Positions 34,407 to 44,862 of a stretch of DNA of 64,000 nucleotides are shown one piece after another. Source of the stretch: Sutcliffiella horikoshii DSM 8719. Lineage in GTDB: Bacteria; Bacillota; Bacilli; Bacillales; Bacillaceae_I. Under the pieces are notes generated by a model. The model did not search any database and was not told where the DNA came from. It saw only the letters and a list, made by a program, of their open reading frames with translations. Positions within the stretch are counted from its first letter, which is position 1. The number at the start of each line of letters is the position of its first letter. The stretch is taken from NCBI GenBank assembly GCA_001648575.1, contig LQXN01000060.1, forward strand, positions 124,001 to 188,000, given 5' to 3'. Position numbers and translations under genes: made by a program.

Positions 34407-36566
34407 TCACTTATTTAAAATGAACTCTTTTATCATCAGTTCGTTGCTGTTCGGCCCGACCATGGCATGGAATTTGCCTTTGTCGCTTTTGAAGGACAGG
34501 TCAGAATGGTAGTAACGCAGTTGATCTTCTGTGATGGTGAAGGTCACTTGTTTTGATTCACCAGGTGTTAGCCATACTTTTTCATAACCCTTTAATTCTT
34601 TTAGCGGGCGGACAATTTCCCCTGAAAGGTCACGGATATAGAATTGAACCGTTTCTTCACCGGCACGTTCACCTGTGTTCGATACATTAAGGGAAACCTC
34701 GATACTGGAGTCTTCTGTTAAGCTGTCTGCTGACAGGCTAACCTCGCTGTAATCGAATGTTGTATAACTCAATCCGAATCCAAACTGCAATAAAGGTTCA
34801 TTTGGGATATCAAGGTAATGGGTCACATAGCGTTCCTGCTTGTTTTCGCCTTGCGGGCGTCCAGTATTGAAGCAGTTATAGTAGACCGGCACCTGTCCGA
34901 CGGAATATGGGAAGCTCATCGTAAGTCGTCCGGATGGGTTCGCTTCTCCAAACAACAAGTCTGCAATGGCTGATCCAGCTTCTGTACCCGGATACCAGGC
35001 TTCAAGTAATGCATCGGATTGATCGATTACTCCATGAAGATCTAATGGTCGTCCATTGAAAAGTACTGTCACTACAGGTTTTCCAAGCTCCTTCATTTTC
35101 GCGACAAGCTTTAATTGAGCTTCCGGCAGGCGGATATCTGCGCGGCAGCCGCCTTCCCCGCTCATTTCGGAGGCTTCCCCAAGTGCAAGGACAAGGACAT
35201 CTGCTGCCTTGGCTGCTTCCACAGCTTGTGAGAGTTGCTCTTCTGTCACCGTTTCAATATCAGATCCTTGTGCAAACAAGAGGTTGTCACCGGATGTTTT
35301 AGCTAGCATGCCGTCAAATACTTGTACGGCCGCTTCCTTGGATCCTTGCCAGGACCAAGGGCCAAGCACGTCCCCATTTTTCGCAAATGGACCAATCAAT
35401 GCGATTTTTTGCTCTTTTTGCAAGGGGAGAATCTCATCATTCTTTAAAAGAACGCTAGATTTGACGGCAAGTTCCTTTGCAGCTTGACGATGTTCAGTAG
35501 ACATGATGATTTCTTTTTCTAATTCCTCGCTTGTCCCGCGATATGGATTTTCGAAAAGTCCAAGCTTGTTTTTCAGGTTTAAGATACGTAATACCGATTC
35601 ATCGACAAGTTCTTCTGAAAGCTCGCCGCTCTCTACAAGGTCTTGAAGATTCTTCGTGTAGCAGGCGGTCATCATTTCAATATCCACCCCTGCTTCAAGT
35701 CCCTTAAGGGCTGCTTCCCGTTCGTCCTCGGCAACACCGTGAGGGATGAGTTCTTTCACTGCTCCCCAATCAGAGATCATGACGCCGTCAAAGCCCCATT
35801 CATCACGTAGAAGGTCTCGCATCAGCTTTTTGTTTCCTGATGCAGGAATGCCGTCGACAGTATTAAAAGCTGTCATCACCATCTCACAGCCTTCATCAAG
35901 CGCCGCTTTGTACGCTGGCAGATAAGACTCGCGTAGCTGTCTTTCCGACATGTTGACCGTGTTATAGTCGCGGCCGCCTTCTGGTGCGCCGTATGCTGCA
36001 AAATGCTTCACACATGCTGCAACACGGTGAGTGTCATTGGTCAAGTCCTCTCCTTGAAAGCCCCGTACAAAGGCCTTGGCAAAGACACTGTTCAGATAAG
36101 GATCTTCACCGGTTGATTCCATCACACGGCCCCATCTTGGATCACGCACCAAGTCGACCATCGGAGCGAAAGTGACATGCACGCCTGAAACAGCTGCTTC
36201 TTTTGCCGCTATCTCTGCACTTTTTTCTGCAAGTTCTGCATCCCATGAGCACCCGATCGCAAGAGGCACCGGAAAGATGGTTTTAAAACCGTGGACAATA
36301 TCTGCCATCATCAGTAATGGAATACCCAGACGGTTATCCGCAAGGTGCTCTCGTTGAATATTTGCAACCTCCCAAGCTCCTGATGCACCTAAAACGGATC
36401 CGCTGTTTTGAACCACATCATTCGAGATCCCCATATCCTCAAGGGGACCGGTAATTTCTCCATCTCCTGCTGCACCTTTATAGAAAAATGTTGCCAGCTG
36501 CATGAGCTGGGATATTTTTTCCTCTAACGTCATTTGTTCTAAAAGGCTTTCCATGTTTTTAACCAT
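34407..36566 (-). CDS. GH3 beta-glucosidase (sophorose-type)
   Basis: A 719-residue GH3 enzyme without signal peptide. Family landmarks are DPRWGRVMESTGEDPYL near residue 142, KHFAAYGAPEGGRD near 187, the nucleophile Asp266 in GVMISDWGAV, the GH3 C-terminal domain, and a fibronectin-III-like tail. It closely parallels the L. innocua enzyme encoded beside its 1,2-beta-oligoglucan phosphorylase, which hydrolyses sophorose and longer beta-1,2 chains to glucose. It is the first gene of the GH3-GH94 operon, preceded by two palindromic operators. Confidence 0.88.
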   Translation of the reverse strand: MVKNMESLLEQMTLEEKISQLMQLATFFYKGAAGDGEITGPLEDMGISNDVVQNSGSVLGASGAWEVANIQREHLADNRLGIPLLMMADIVHGFKTIFPVPLAIGCSWDAELAEKSAEIAAKEAAVSGVHVTFAPMVDLVRDPRWGRVMESTGEDPYLNSVFAKAFVRGFQGEDLTNDTHRVAACVKHFAAYGAPEGGRDYNTVNMSERQLRESYLPAYKAALDEGCEMVMTAFNTVDGIPASGNKKLMRDLLRDEWGFDGVMISDWGAVKELIPHGVAEDEREAALKGLEAGVDIEMMTACYTKNLQDLVESGELSEELVDESVLRILNLKNKLGLFENPYRGTSEELEKEIIMSTEHRQAAKELAVKSSVLLKNDEILPLQKEQKIALIGPFAKNGDVLGPWSWQGSKEAAVQVFDGMLAKTSGDNLLFAQGSDIETVTEEQLSQAVEAAKAADVLVLALGEASEMSGEGGCRADIRLPEAQLKLVAKMKELGKPVVTVLFNGRPLDLHGVIDQSDALLEAWYPGTEAGSAIADLLFGEANPSGRLTMSFPYSVGQVPVYYNCFNTGRPQGENKQERYVTHYLDIPNEPLLQFGFGLSYTTFDYSEVSLSADSLTEDSSIEVSLNVSNTGERAGEETVQFYIRDLSGEIVRPLKELKGYEKVWLTPGESKQVTFTITEDQLRYYHSDLSFKSDKGKFHAMVGPNSNELMIKEFILNK

Positions 36567-36600
36567 CCTTGACTACCTCCCTGATCGAGTTACCAGTTTG

Positions 36601-36613
36601 TGAAACGTTTTTA
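36601..36613. promoter_or_regulatory. Weak LacI-family operator upstream of GH3 gene
   Basis: TGAAACGTTTTTA, centred at 36606.5, 67 bp from the perfect site. Confidence 0.5.
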
Positions 36614-36666
36614 TGAAAAATCATGAATAAATATAAGTGTTTATATAATGTAATCGACATCTTTTG

Positions 36667-36680
36667 TCGAAACGTTTCTA
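36667..36680. promoter_or_regulatory. LacI-family operator upstream of GH3 gene
   Basis: TCGAAACGTTTCTA. The overlapping TTTTGTCGAA also matches a Spo0A box, which may be chance. Confidence 0.7.
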
Positions 36681-36688
36681 TTTTATTC

Positions 36689-36718
36689 GATAAAGAGGCC
36701 AAATCGGCACTCTTTATC
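36689..36718. terminator. Hairpin after the transporter operon
   Basis: Stem GATAAAGAG / CTCTTTATC plus inner GCC/GGC, directly after the stop of the permease gene. No T-run follows, so it may limit read-through only partly. Confidence 0.5.
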
Positions 36719-36720
36719 CT

Positions 36721-37680
36721 TTATTCACCCGCAATACCAGAGCGGTCGACACCTTCGACAAACCAGCGTTGCGTAATGGCGTAAACAAGAAGCATCGGCA
36801 AGATTGTCATCACCGTACCTGCCATATTTATGCCTTCATTGATTTCAGAAGTGTCTCCTCCACTTTGCGGATACATCTGTTGATAGGTCGCTACGAACTT
36901 TTGCAGTTCAAGCGGTAAGGTTGTTAGCGAGTTACCAAAATAGATCGCTGCAAGATATGTTTCATTCCAATACCAGACAAATGAGAATAAAAATGAAATG
37001 ATGATCGCAGGCGCAGCCATCGGAAGCGCAAGCGTCAAGAATATGCGTAAATATCCCGCTCCATCAAGCTGGGCTGCTTCCTCAAGTGCTTTAGGCATCA
37101 TTTTAAAGAATTGGTAGAAAATCAGAATGAAGATCGCACTGTTGATTCCTTGTCCAAGCAATGCTGGAAACAAGAAAGCTTGAATGCTTCCCAAAATTCC
37201 AATCTCGTTAAAAAATACATAACGAGGGATGACCGTAACTTGAGGTGGAATGATGAACGTTGCCAATACCAGTACAAACATGGTTCGTTTGAATGGAAAG
37301 TCAAAGCGCGCAAAACCATAACCAACAACTGCACATACCGCCGTTTGAACAATAGCCGGAATGGCTGTTACATATAAGGATTCCACCAATGTAGGAAGAA
37401 ACTTCAACACCGCATAAGCAGATTGATAGTTATCGAGATAAACTTGAGTAGGTATCCAGTTTACAAGTGGATTCAGTATGTCATCTAAGCTTTTCAAACT
37501 ATAAGAAATCATATAAAGCAACGGGAATAAGTATACAAAGCCGATCCCGATCAACAAGCCGTAAATAAATAACTTATAAAGAAGGCCGTCATTCCCTTTC
37601 ATTCCGAAAGCGAGCTTTTTCAACCTGGTTACGATGCCTGTCCCTTTTGGTTTGCGGTTAGTCAGCGATTCGCTTGCCAT
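36721..37680 (-). CDS. CUT1-type sugar ABC permease, MalG-like (set 1)
   Basis: A 319-residue inner-membrane permease with six predicted helices. The EAA coupling loop reads EEAAQLDGAGYLRIFLTLALPMAAP. Last gene of the transporter operon. It pairs with the MalF-like permease encoded just upstream. No ATPase gene lies in the window, so a shared MsmX-type ATPase is expected. Confidence 0.88.
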   Translation of the reverse strand: MASESLTNRKPKGTGIVTRLKKLAFGMKGNDGLLYKLFIYGLLIGIGFVYLFPLLYMISYSLKSLDDILNPLVNWIPTQVYLDNYQSAYAVLKFLPTLVESLYVTAIPAIVQTAVCAVVGYGFARFDFPFKRTMFVLVLATFIIPPQVTVIPRYVFFNEIGILGSIQAFLFPALLGQGINSAIFILIFYQFFKMMPKALEEAAQLDGAGYLRIFLTLALPMAAPAIIISFLFSFVWYWNETYLAAIYFGNSLTTLPLELQKFVATYQQMYPQSGGDTSEINEGINMAGTVMTILPMLLVYAITQRWFVEGVDRSGIAGE

Positions 37681-37694
37681 GATAACGGCCTCCT

Positions 37695-38558
37695 TTAAGC
37701 ATAATTTTTCTTACCTCTTACTGTTAACAGTGCTACGGAAATTGCCAAAGCAGCTGCAATCAATAAGAAGTAGATCCAAGATAGGGCTGAGGCATAGCCA
37801 AAGCCTGTATTAATTTGAAACATATTTGTTTGGATATGATCGATGACTGGATTCAATGAGAAAATCGAAAATGTCACAATCGTATACACCGTATTGACGA
37901 CGATCATTGGGAAGATGCTTGGAAGTGTGACCTTCCAGAAGCATTCCCAATTGGAGGCGCCATCAATTTTGGCAGCTTCATAGACCTGTGTATCTATTTT
38001 TTGCAAGGCTGCCAGGAAAATCAAGAACTGCACTCCTGAAAACCATAAAATGATGATCAGGTTATCCATCAAATACAAGAGCACGCTGCTGAATATTGAA
38101 TCCGCTGAAAGCATCGTTTCAAAAACCGCATAATCCTTGATGGACGGGATGGATGTCACACCTTGAGAGATCAGCTCATTGATAACCGGGCCACTTGCAA
38201 TGATAACCGGAAGAAAGAAAATCATCCGGAAGAAATTGCGGAAGCGGATCGGCTGATTCAAAAGAATGGCGATTATTAGTGAAAAGACAATGATGATCGG
38301 TACGGACAATACTAGTTCCTGTACAAACGTCAATAGCTTTTGTGTAAACAAAGCGTCCACTGTAAAAGCATCTTTATAATTATCAAATTTCACAAAGGTT
38401 GTCTGAATTCCCTCTGTTGTGATCCGCACCTTTTGAAAGCTTAAATACAACGAATAGAAAAGGGGATAAGCTGTGAATAAGAGAAAACCTAGAATCCATG
38501 GTGAGATGAACATTAAACCAGTCAGCGTATTCTTAGAGCGCATGGATAGCTGTTTCAT
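37695..38558 (-). CDS. CUT1-type sugar ABC permease, MalF-like (set 1)
   Basis: A 287-residue permease with the N-terminal MalF signature WILGFLLFTAYPLFYSLYLSF and EAA loop YEAAKIDGASNWECFWKVTLPSIFP. It is 14 bp upstream of its MalG-like partner and 2 bp from the DUF5696 gene. Together with the second permease pair, this operon carries genes for two complete channels. Confidence 0.88.
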   Translation of the reverse strand: MKQLSMRSKNTLTGLMFISPWILGFLLFTAYPLFYSLYLSFQKVRITTEGIQTTFVKFDNYKDAFTVDALFTQKLLTFVQELVLSVPIIIVFSLIIAILLNQPIRFRNFFRMIFFLPVIIASGPVINELISQGVTSIPSIKDYAVFETMLSADSIFSSVLLYLMDNLIIILWFSGVQFLIFLAALQKIDTQVYEAAKIDGASNWECFWKVTLPSIFPMIVVNTVYTIVTFSIFSLNPVIDHIQTNMFQINTGFGYASALSWIYFLLIAAALAISVALLTVRGKKNYA

Positions 38559-38560
38559 GC

Positions 38561-40822
38561 TTAATTCCCCCCTTCTTTTAAGGTAAATGACGTTGCAGCA
38601 ACAGTTGTTCCGTCAATGTTGATGTCAGATCCCGTGTAATTGACGATGATGGAGACACCATTTTCATAAATGACTTCCGACACCCCTTGTTGATGGACAA
38701 TCCGGTCAACGATGGAGCTGTTCTCTACTTTACCGAGACTTTCTTTGATTTGACTGTATTGACTGATCACTTCTTCCTTCCAACTATCAAACTCGGAAGT
38801 ATATAAACCTCTTGAAGGAGTCTTCATCAATAGTTGTGCGGACTCCCTTGTCAGATAAAAGGATGGGTAAGCACCAAACTCGATCATTCTCAACACTTCT
38901 TCCATCGGATTATGGGAGAAGTTGGAGAAGGTTGCATAGTACGGCGTGTATCCCTTCAAGACGATCTGTAAGAATGGTACCGTGTCTGTCACAAACATAT
39001 AGTTTGAAGAGTACATCGGCATATCCAAGTACTTGTCCATATAGCCCCAAGCATAGTCGTTCGGTCTGTATAAAGATAGATTGATATTTTGTTCTTGATA
39101 ATGAGCAAATAACTCCTGATTCAGGTCGATCATTTCTGCTCTTGAAGACGACATCCCCTTGTTGAAATCAGAGAACAGTTTGCTTCCAGTCGTTTCAATC
39201 GCAATGTTTTTTACTCCATGATCCTTGAAATCAGCCGCATCTTTTTGGGCCATTTCAAGTGATTTTTCCGGACTGAGATAGTAGCTGCTATAGCCATACT
39301 GACTTTTAATCATAGGCTGTCCGTTTATTTTCTTGGAAACGTCCTTGCTTCCGGAAAAACCAGAAGCTCCGTCAAAAGCAGTCGTGAAGTCTGTATGCAG
39401 GTAGAAAGGAATTTCTTTTTCCTCTAACGTTTGGATGGTTTCCTCCAAGTCTCCCTTGCTGCCAACTTTTTTTTCTATCGGAAACTTCTGCGGCAACGTT
39501 CCTGTCAGACCGCCTTTTGTCCAACCTCTTAAGACAACGTGGAAATTATCTACATCGTTTTGCTCTAACTCTTCTACAAAACGGGGAATGTCCTGAATTT
39601 CTGTCATTTGCTCAACAGAATTCCAAATCAATCCTTTTTTAGTTTCCCCACCAAGAAGCTCCAGGCGAAGATCAACCTTGTCTTCATTTGTACTAGAAAG
39701 GGTGCCTTTGTCCTCTAAATGCTGCTGATATCTGTTGGCCATCCCAACATAATCCGCTTCTTCATCGGATAAGAACATGACTTTCTGTTTGATGTTGAAG
39801 TTGTTCTTTTCGTCTTGATAGACATTAAATCCACCCATGCTCTTACTTGTAGGCTGAAAATAATTAAAACGATACTGATAATCGGATGTTACCCAAAAGA
39901 AATCAGTAGATGCACCGGATGGGTAAGCAAGAACCCGCCCGTAGCTTTGCCCTTCCTCGACGGAAGTGATGAAGGCATTTTGCTTTACACCATGTACAGC
40001 TCCGTATACAGGTATGGAAATTGTCTGTGCCGGGTAAGTATATACATTTTCTGTGCTTTTCGGTCTTGAAAACCCTTCATCTTCCCCATAAATGGAACCG
40101 ATGAATGGAGTATCTGAGCGAAAGGCACTTTTTTCAAATCTCATCAGCGCACCGCTTCCGTCCGGAATGAACAAATATCCGGTGATATCATCCATATGCG
40201 CCGCCCCAAGAAACGGGTAAACCTTCATATTTACAATTCTATTGTAGGTGCCATCCTGGACTCCCTCGTTTGGAATGTCAATGACAATGCTGTCTTCCTC
40301 AAGCGTAACGTTCAGCTCTATTTCAATGCTCGATCCGCGGAAGTCGACCTCTGCTTTAAAGCCGTTTTCATTCATTTGAATGCTTGGGACCGTATCTTCC
40401 GTCAGAATGCTTTCCGTCTTGATATTCCCGCGTCGATCCAAATAATCAATCGTGATGGCGGATTGGACCATATCTGTCCAGGTGTTATTCAAGCGGTAGT
40501 TCTCAGCATTGTCGACACCAGAGTGCCAGACATAACCTGTTTCTTTGTTCTGGATTTTAATTGCCAACGATTCTTCTTGCACGTAAAGCGCAAGCTTGTC
40601 ATTTTCCGTTACCTTTGTAAAACCATCAAGGCTTACATCCGGCAGCGGTTTATTTTCACCCTCTGGCTGTGTGAACTGATTGGAATCAAAGCGGAGGGTT
40701 TCTTCCCCGATCTCTGTTTCCACTTCGATTTCTTCCAATTCTTCTTTTGATGTAAGTGATTCAGCAAAAACGGACACCGGAAGTATGGCTATCAGCATCG
40801 CTAGCAGAATTTTTTTATACAC
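38561..40822 (-). CDS. DUF5696-type secreted protein
   Basis: A 753-residue exported protein with signal peptide (MYKKILLAMLIAILPVSVFAE). Residues ~60-330 look beta-rich (galactose-mutarotase-like), and residues ~380-700 resemble a TIM barrel (FHVVLRGWTKGG, YLHTDF, IAIETTGSKLFSDFN, NLSLYRPNDYAWGYMDKYLD). The start is GTG 40822 after AGGAGGTGATT and overlaps the upstream stop. DUF5696 proteins recur in sugar transport operons of Bacilli. An extracytoplasmic glycosidase role is suggested by fold-like features only. Confidence 0.65.
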   Translation of the reverse strand: MYKKILLAMLIAILPVSVFAESLTSKEELEEIEVETEIGEETLRFDSNQFTQPEGENKPLPDVSLDGFTKVTENDKLALYVQEESLAIKIQNKETGYVWHSGVDNAENYRLNNTWTDMVQSAITIDYLDRRGNIKTESILTEDTVPSIQMNENGFKAEVDFRGSSIEIELNVTLEEDSIVIDIPNEGVQDGTYNRIVNMKVYPFLGAAHMDDITGYLFIPDGSGALMRFEKSAFRSDTPFIGSIYGEDEGFSRPKSTENVYTYPAQTISIPVYGAVHGVKQNAFITSVEEGQSYGRVLAYPSGASTDFFWVTSDYQYRFNYFQPTSKSMGGFNVYQDEKNNFNIKQKVMFLSDEEADYVGMANRYQQHLEDKGTLSSTNEDKVDLRLELLGGETKKGLIWNSVEQMTEIQDIPRFVEELEQNDVDNFHVVLRGWTKGGLTGTLPQKFPIEKKVGSKGDLEETIQTLEEKEIPFYLHTDFTTAFDGASGFSGSKDVSKKINGQPMIKSQYGYSSYYLSPEKSLEMAQKDAADFKDHGVKNIAIETTGSKLFSDFNKGMSSSRAEMIDLNQELFAHYQEQNINLSLYRPNDYAWGYMDKYLDMPMYSSNYMFVTDTVPFLQIVLKGYTPYYATFSNFSHNPMEEVLRMIEFGAYPSFYLTRESAQLLMKTPSRGLYTSEFDSWKEEVISQYSQIKESLGKVENSSIVDRIVHQQGVSEVIYENGVSIIVNYTGSDINIDGTTVAATSFTLKEGGN

Positions 40823-42839
40823 GGAGAATCACCTCCTGGATGATTGCTGTTACAAAGTCCATTACTTGATCCATCAATACATAAATAATGAAGCAAACCA
40901 ATACGATGATGATCATGCAGAAAATCGTGGTGAAAATATTTCTTATCGTTCCCCAGAACTCAAATGCATGGATTTCTTTAATCATGATGAACAGGATAAC
41001 AAACGACCATCCCACCATCACTTGCATAAAGAAGACATATAAAAAGTATTCATTCAGCGTAAGTACATTGGACATCAGAGTAATCGGTACTAAAAGCACA
41101 ATAATCGGTGCCAACGAATAAATGGTTCCGATATAGATATCTGAGAACTTCCCTTCTCCATCATTGATTGTACTCACTAGATAGTTAGAAACAATGAAGA
41201 GGATGATTGGCAGGAATAAAAGGATGAACTCCATACCGAAATTTATTTGCTCAAGTGTGATACCGCCCCTGAAAATGAAGCCTGTGAAGTATTTCATGAA
41301 CAGGAATTCTAAATAAAGTATGATATAAAGGATGGTCGCCGATAAAACGGACACCCTTCTCTGTCTTTTAATATAATAAAAGCTGTCTATTGGATTACGT
41401 AAAAACTTGCCTAGGAAAAACAGCTCGCTCAATAGCTTTCTGCTTTTGAATGCCTGCCACCTTTTCCGTACCGGCGCTAAGATCCCTTTTTTCTTATCTG
41501 CAAAAAGCAAGGTCGCCCTGATAGCGAATAATCCAATGAGAATGGTGAAAACAACTCCGAGGTTTTCATTCATCCATTGGTTCCTGATTTCCCAGAAGGA
41601 ATCTGAATACCCTGCCACATTTCCGACCAACTCAAAGGATTGGAGGGCATCTTCATACTCCTGCTGCTTATAATAAGCTTCCCCCATTGCATTATGTGCA
41701 AGACCGATGGAAGAGTTCATGCGCAATACTTCACTCCAGTATTGCTCACTCTCGATATATAAACCTTGGGCATAAAGTGAGATCCCGCCATGGAGCATTT
41801 CTGCAAAAGCTGTCGGCTCCAACAGTTGAATCGTTCCCCGCTCCCTGTCTGTCACAAAAATCCGACCAAGATTATCTGTTGCAATTCCCGATGGATCCAT
41901 GAACAATCCCAGACGGTTTGTACCATCATCTTTTCCGCCAAATAAGAAGAGCATGTTTCCAAAACTATCAAATTCAATAATTCTGCCGCTATTGTCGATG
42001 ACAAAGAAATTGCCTATCGGACCAATAGTAATATCGCTTAAATTAGAAGAGTCCAAGATTCCTGAGGGAAGAATGTTTCCACCAGCAATATTTAACTTTC
42101 TAATGGTTTCAAAGCTTGTACCCGCCGTAATGGTGTACACAAGCCCTTTTTCATCAATCGTGATATTCGTCGGCGCTGGCGGCACTTTCAAGAACATGCT
42201 TGAGCGCTGCTGATCTGTTGTCAGGGCATCCTGGATAACAGACATTAACGACGGCCTTGTACGGTTAACCCCGAAGAATCCGAGAAATGTACCATCCTGG
42301 CCAACCTGGATGATCCCATTTGTCGAACCCTCTCCAATAATATAGAGGTTGCCACGTTTGTCGACAGTGATTTTTTGCGGTTTATATGGAGTCCTTGTCC
42401 CAAACAGCGGCGAATCCGGTCTTCCGTATTCTTGAAGCATTTCGCCTTCTTCAGAAAAACGATAGACTTTTTCATTTGTATAATCCGCCACATAAATTTG
42501 CTGTTCTTCATCCACAAATACACCAGTTGGCATTTGCAGGATTCCTTCTCCGACCTCTAACAGCTTTCTGCCATTCTCATCAAACTTGGTGATTTTCTTC
42601 GTACCGGAATCAGCTACATATACATCGTTGTTCTTGTCGATATAGACATCTTCTGGGCTGACCAATTCACTTGTACTTCCGAAAAGCCCCACCGGGATAT
42701 ATGCGGTCTGTGTCTCAATGATATCCCCTTCTGTTGATACCGTCTCTGTAGTATATGGAACAGACAGGGCTGCAAAAGATTGCAAAGGAGAAAGGAGGAT
42801 CAACCATACAGTCAATAAGCCAATGAAAATGCGCTTCAT
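40815..42839 (-). CDS. NHL-propeller / YIP1 membrane protein
   Basis: A 674-residue protein: signal peptide, then an extracellular beta-propeller of NHL-like repeats (residues ~40-340; units such as PEDVYIDKNNDVYVADSGTKKITKFDENG and PTGVFVDEEQQIYVADYTNEKVYRF), a short TPR-like segment (GLAHNAMGEAYYKQQEYEDALQSF), then about five membrane helices of the YIP1 type. It overlaps the DUF5696 gene by 8 bp. It may hold or sense glucan at the membrane surface. Not described in a known glucan system that I can name. Confidence 0.7.
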   Translation of the reverse strand: MKRIFIGLLTVWLILLSPLQSFAALSVPYTTETVSTEGDIIETQTAYIPVGLFGSTSELVSPEDVYIDKNNDVYVADSGTKKITKFDENGRKLLEVGEGILQMPTGVFVDEEQQIYVADYTNEKVYRFSEEGEMLQEYGRPDSPLFGTRTPYKPQKITVDKRGNLYIIGEGSTNGIIQVGQDGTFLGFFGVNRTRPSLMSVIQDALTTDQQRSSMFLKVPPAPTNITIDEKGLVYTITAGTSFETIRKLNIAGGNILPSGILDSSNLSDITIGPIGNFFVIDNSGRIIEFDSFGNMLFLFGGKDDGTNRLGLFMDPSGIATDNLGRIFVTDRERGTIQLLEPTAFAEMLHGGISLYAQGLYIESEQYWSEVLRMNSSIGLAHNAMGEAYYKQQEYEDALQSFELVGNVAGYSDSFWEIRNQWMNENLGVVFTILIGLFAIRATLLFADKKKGILAPVRKRWQAFKSRKLLSELFFLGKFLRNPIDSFYYIKRQRRVSVLSATILYIILYLEFLFMKYFTGFIFRGGITLEQINFGMEFILLFLPIILFIVSNYLVSTINDGEGKFSDIYIGTIYSLAPIIVLLVPITLMSNVLTLNEYFLYVFFMQVMVGWSFVILFIMIKEIHAFEFWGTIRNIFTTIFCMIIIVLVCFIIYVLMDQVMDFVTAIIQEVILRV

Positions 42840-42857
42840 ACTCTTTTTCTCCCCCTT

Positions 42858-43736
42858 CTACTTGATGCCCGAATGTGCCATCGTATTCATTACTTGACTT
42901 TGTAAGATGATAAAGATGATTAAGTTTGGAATGAACATAATCAATGAAGCCGCTGCCGCCATCCCTTGACCTGCAACTGTGTTTCCGCTTGTGGCTGAAG
43001 ATAATGTCGACATATAAAAGGCAAAGGTTTTCAGATTTTCATTATCGACGAACAAGGTCGAAGTCTCTGTGTTGTTCCATACAAGCTGGAACGACAAGAT
43101 GGCAATTGTCGCAATCGCTGGTTTGACCAGCGGTATGATGATTTTCCTGAAAATCTGATAATCTGTTGCCCCGTCCATCTGTGCGGCTTCTATTAATTCG
43201 TTCGGTATTTGATCAATGAATTGTTTTACCAAGAAAAGCCCGATCGGCATGGCAATCAGCGGGAATATATGAACAAGGAATGTGTCCAGTAACCCTACCT
43301 TTTCAATTAATAAATACCGTGGGATCACCACTGCCGCCGAAACGAACATTAAAGCAAGCGTGTTGATTTCAAAGATGGTTTTCTTTAATCTGAAGCGTTT
43401 TTTCGATAAAGCGTACCCTGCCATCGTACTTATCAATACGGTTACAAATACGACGATCAGGGTAATGGAAATACTATTGAATAAATATCGTGACATCGGG
43501 ACACCCGATGTACTTGTATTGTTCATCAAGTCTATGAAGTTTTGCATCGTCGGCTTTTGCACAAAGAAGCGCGGCGGATAAGCGAAAAGCTCATCGATCG
43601 GCTTAAAGGCGTGAGAAAAGACAAAGACGATGGGCATAGCCATAAAGATGGCGAGCGGTAATAAAAATGCATAGAACTTTAATTGGCTTTTGTGAAAACG
43701 GTCTGGATTGATTTTCGTTCCATGGAATGCCGACAC
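42858..43736 (-). CDS. CUT1-type sugar ABC permease, MalG-like (set 2)
   Basis: About 292 residues, six helices, EAA loop [28 protein letters not shown] 43736 is preferred because GGGAG lies eight to nine bases upstream; GTG 43745 lacks room for a ribosome binding site. It pairs with the permease at 43969-44862, from which it is separated by a repeat copy. Confidence 0.85.
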   Translation of the reverse strand: MSAFHGTKINPDRFHKSQLKFYAFLLPLAIFMAMPIVFVFSHAFKPIDELFAYPPRFFVQKPTMQNFIDLMNNTSTSGVPMSRYLFNSISITLIVVFVTVLISTMAGYALSKKRFRLKKTIFEINTLALMFVSAAVVIPRYLLIEKVGLLDTFLVHIFPLIAMPIGLFLVKQFIDQIPNELIEAAQMDGATDYQIFRKIIIPLVKPAIATIAILSFQLVWNNTETSTLFVDNENLKTFAFYMSTLSSATSGNTVAGQGMAAAASLIMFIPNLIIFIILQSQVMNTMAHSGIK

Positions 43737-43800
43737 ATCATTCACTCCCTACATTATTAGTAGTTTTATAGCTAAACTGTTTCCAACTAGTGAATCGATT

Positions 43801-43937
43801 GGTAGATTGACCGTTGCTTTTCGCTGCAGGTACTCGCTTTCCGCGGGGAGGGCCGGGAGCCCCCTCACTTCGTTGCGGGGTCTCCCGTTTCCCTCTACCT
43901 CCCGCAGGAGTCGAGTACCTTCCGCTTTAATCCACTC
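43801..43937. repeat. Intergenic repeat core, copy 6
   Basis: Diverged copy with TCGCTTTCCGCGGGGAGG, CCCCTCACTTCGTTGCGGGGTC and CTCCCGCAGGAGTCGAGTACC blocks. It separates the two permease genes of set 2. Confidence 0.8.
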
Positions 43938-43968
43938 ATTCACTTTTCCCTAGAAAACAGCCATCTCT

Positions 43969-44862
43969 TTAGTCTTTTTCACCGAATAAACGCCAGGCGA
44001 TTTTTGAGAAGATATATACGAATAATAGTAATAGAACGGATATTGCTGCTGCATATCCCATTTCGTAACGGATGAAACCATAGTCTTCTAAGTGGTTGAC
44101 CATTAACTGACCTGCATATTGAGGCGTCGGGTTGGCACCGGATAGTGCCACCCCGATGGCGCCTGCCTGGAATGTCCCGACCACGGCCATCACGGCCCCG
44201 AACAGCATTTGCGGCTTCATCGATGGAATGGTGATATAAATGATTTCTTGGAATCTATTTTTGATGCCGTCGATATAACCAGCTTCATAGATTTCCCTAT
44301 TGATATTCAAGACACCTGATAGCATGGCAAGAAATCCTACCCCCATGCTTCCCCAAAGTGTAACGACGATCATGATGGTCATTAGATGATCTGGTGATTG
44401 CAGCCATTGAACAGGCTCAAGGATGACACCAATCGTTATCAATAGACTGTTCAAGTAACCTGTTTGATCCCCACTGAATATGATCGTCCATACCACAGCC
44501 ATCGCGATCCCGGCTGTCATGGATGGAGAATAGATGATCAGTGCCAGAACCGTTCTTGGGACTTTTGAAATTTGTGCCAGCATCCATGCAAGCAGGAAGG
44601 ATAAAATATACCCTCCCGGCCCGACGATTACAGCAAACATCAATGTATTCGGCAAGACTCGCTGCATGAAGACTTCATCCTGTGTAAGCACACTGACATA
44701 GTTGGCAAGCCCGATGAAGCCGGGCATCTCAATCGCATTGAAGTAAGTGAACGATAAGAGGATTGCCACTACCACCGGGATGATGATAAAGGTAAAGAAA
44801 AAGATTAAATATGGTGCAAGAAAGATCGATGTACTTGCATGCTTTTGAAGGCTACTCCTCAT
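43969..44862 (-). CDS. CUT1-type sugar ABC permease, MalF-like (set 2)
   Basis: A 297-residue permease: N-terminal [25 protein letters not shown] and EAA loop [26 protein letters not shown], in which the usual Ala is Gly. Its start overlaps the stop of the giant binding-protein gene by 11 bp, so the two are translationally coupled and likely partners. Confidence 0.87.
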   Translation of the reverse strand: MRSSLQKHASTSIFLAPYLIFFFTFIIIPVVVAILLSFTYFNAIEMPGFIGLANYVSVLTQDEVFMQRVLPNTLMFAVIVGPGGYILSFLLAWMLAQISKVPRTVLALIIYSPSMTAGIAMAVVWTIIFSGDQTGYLNSLLITIGVILEPVQWLQSPDHLMTIMIVVTLWGSMGVGFLAMLSGVLNINREIYEAGYIDGIKNRFQEIIYITIPSMKPQMLFGAVMAVVGTFQAGAIGVALSGANPTPQYAGQLMVNHLEDYGFIRYEMGYAAAISVLLLLFVYIFSKIAWRLFGEKD

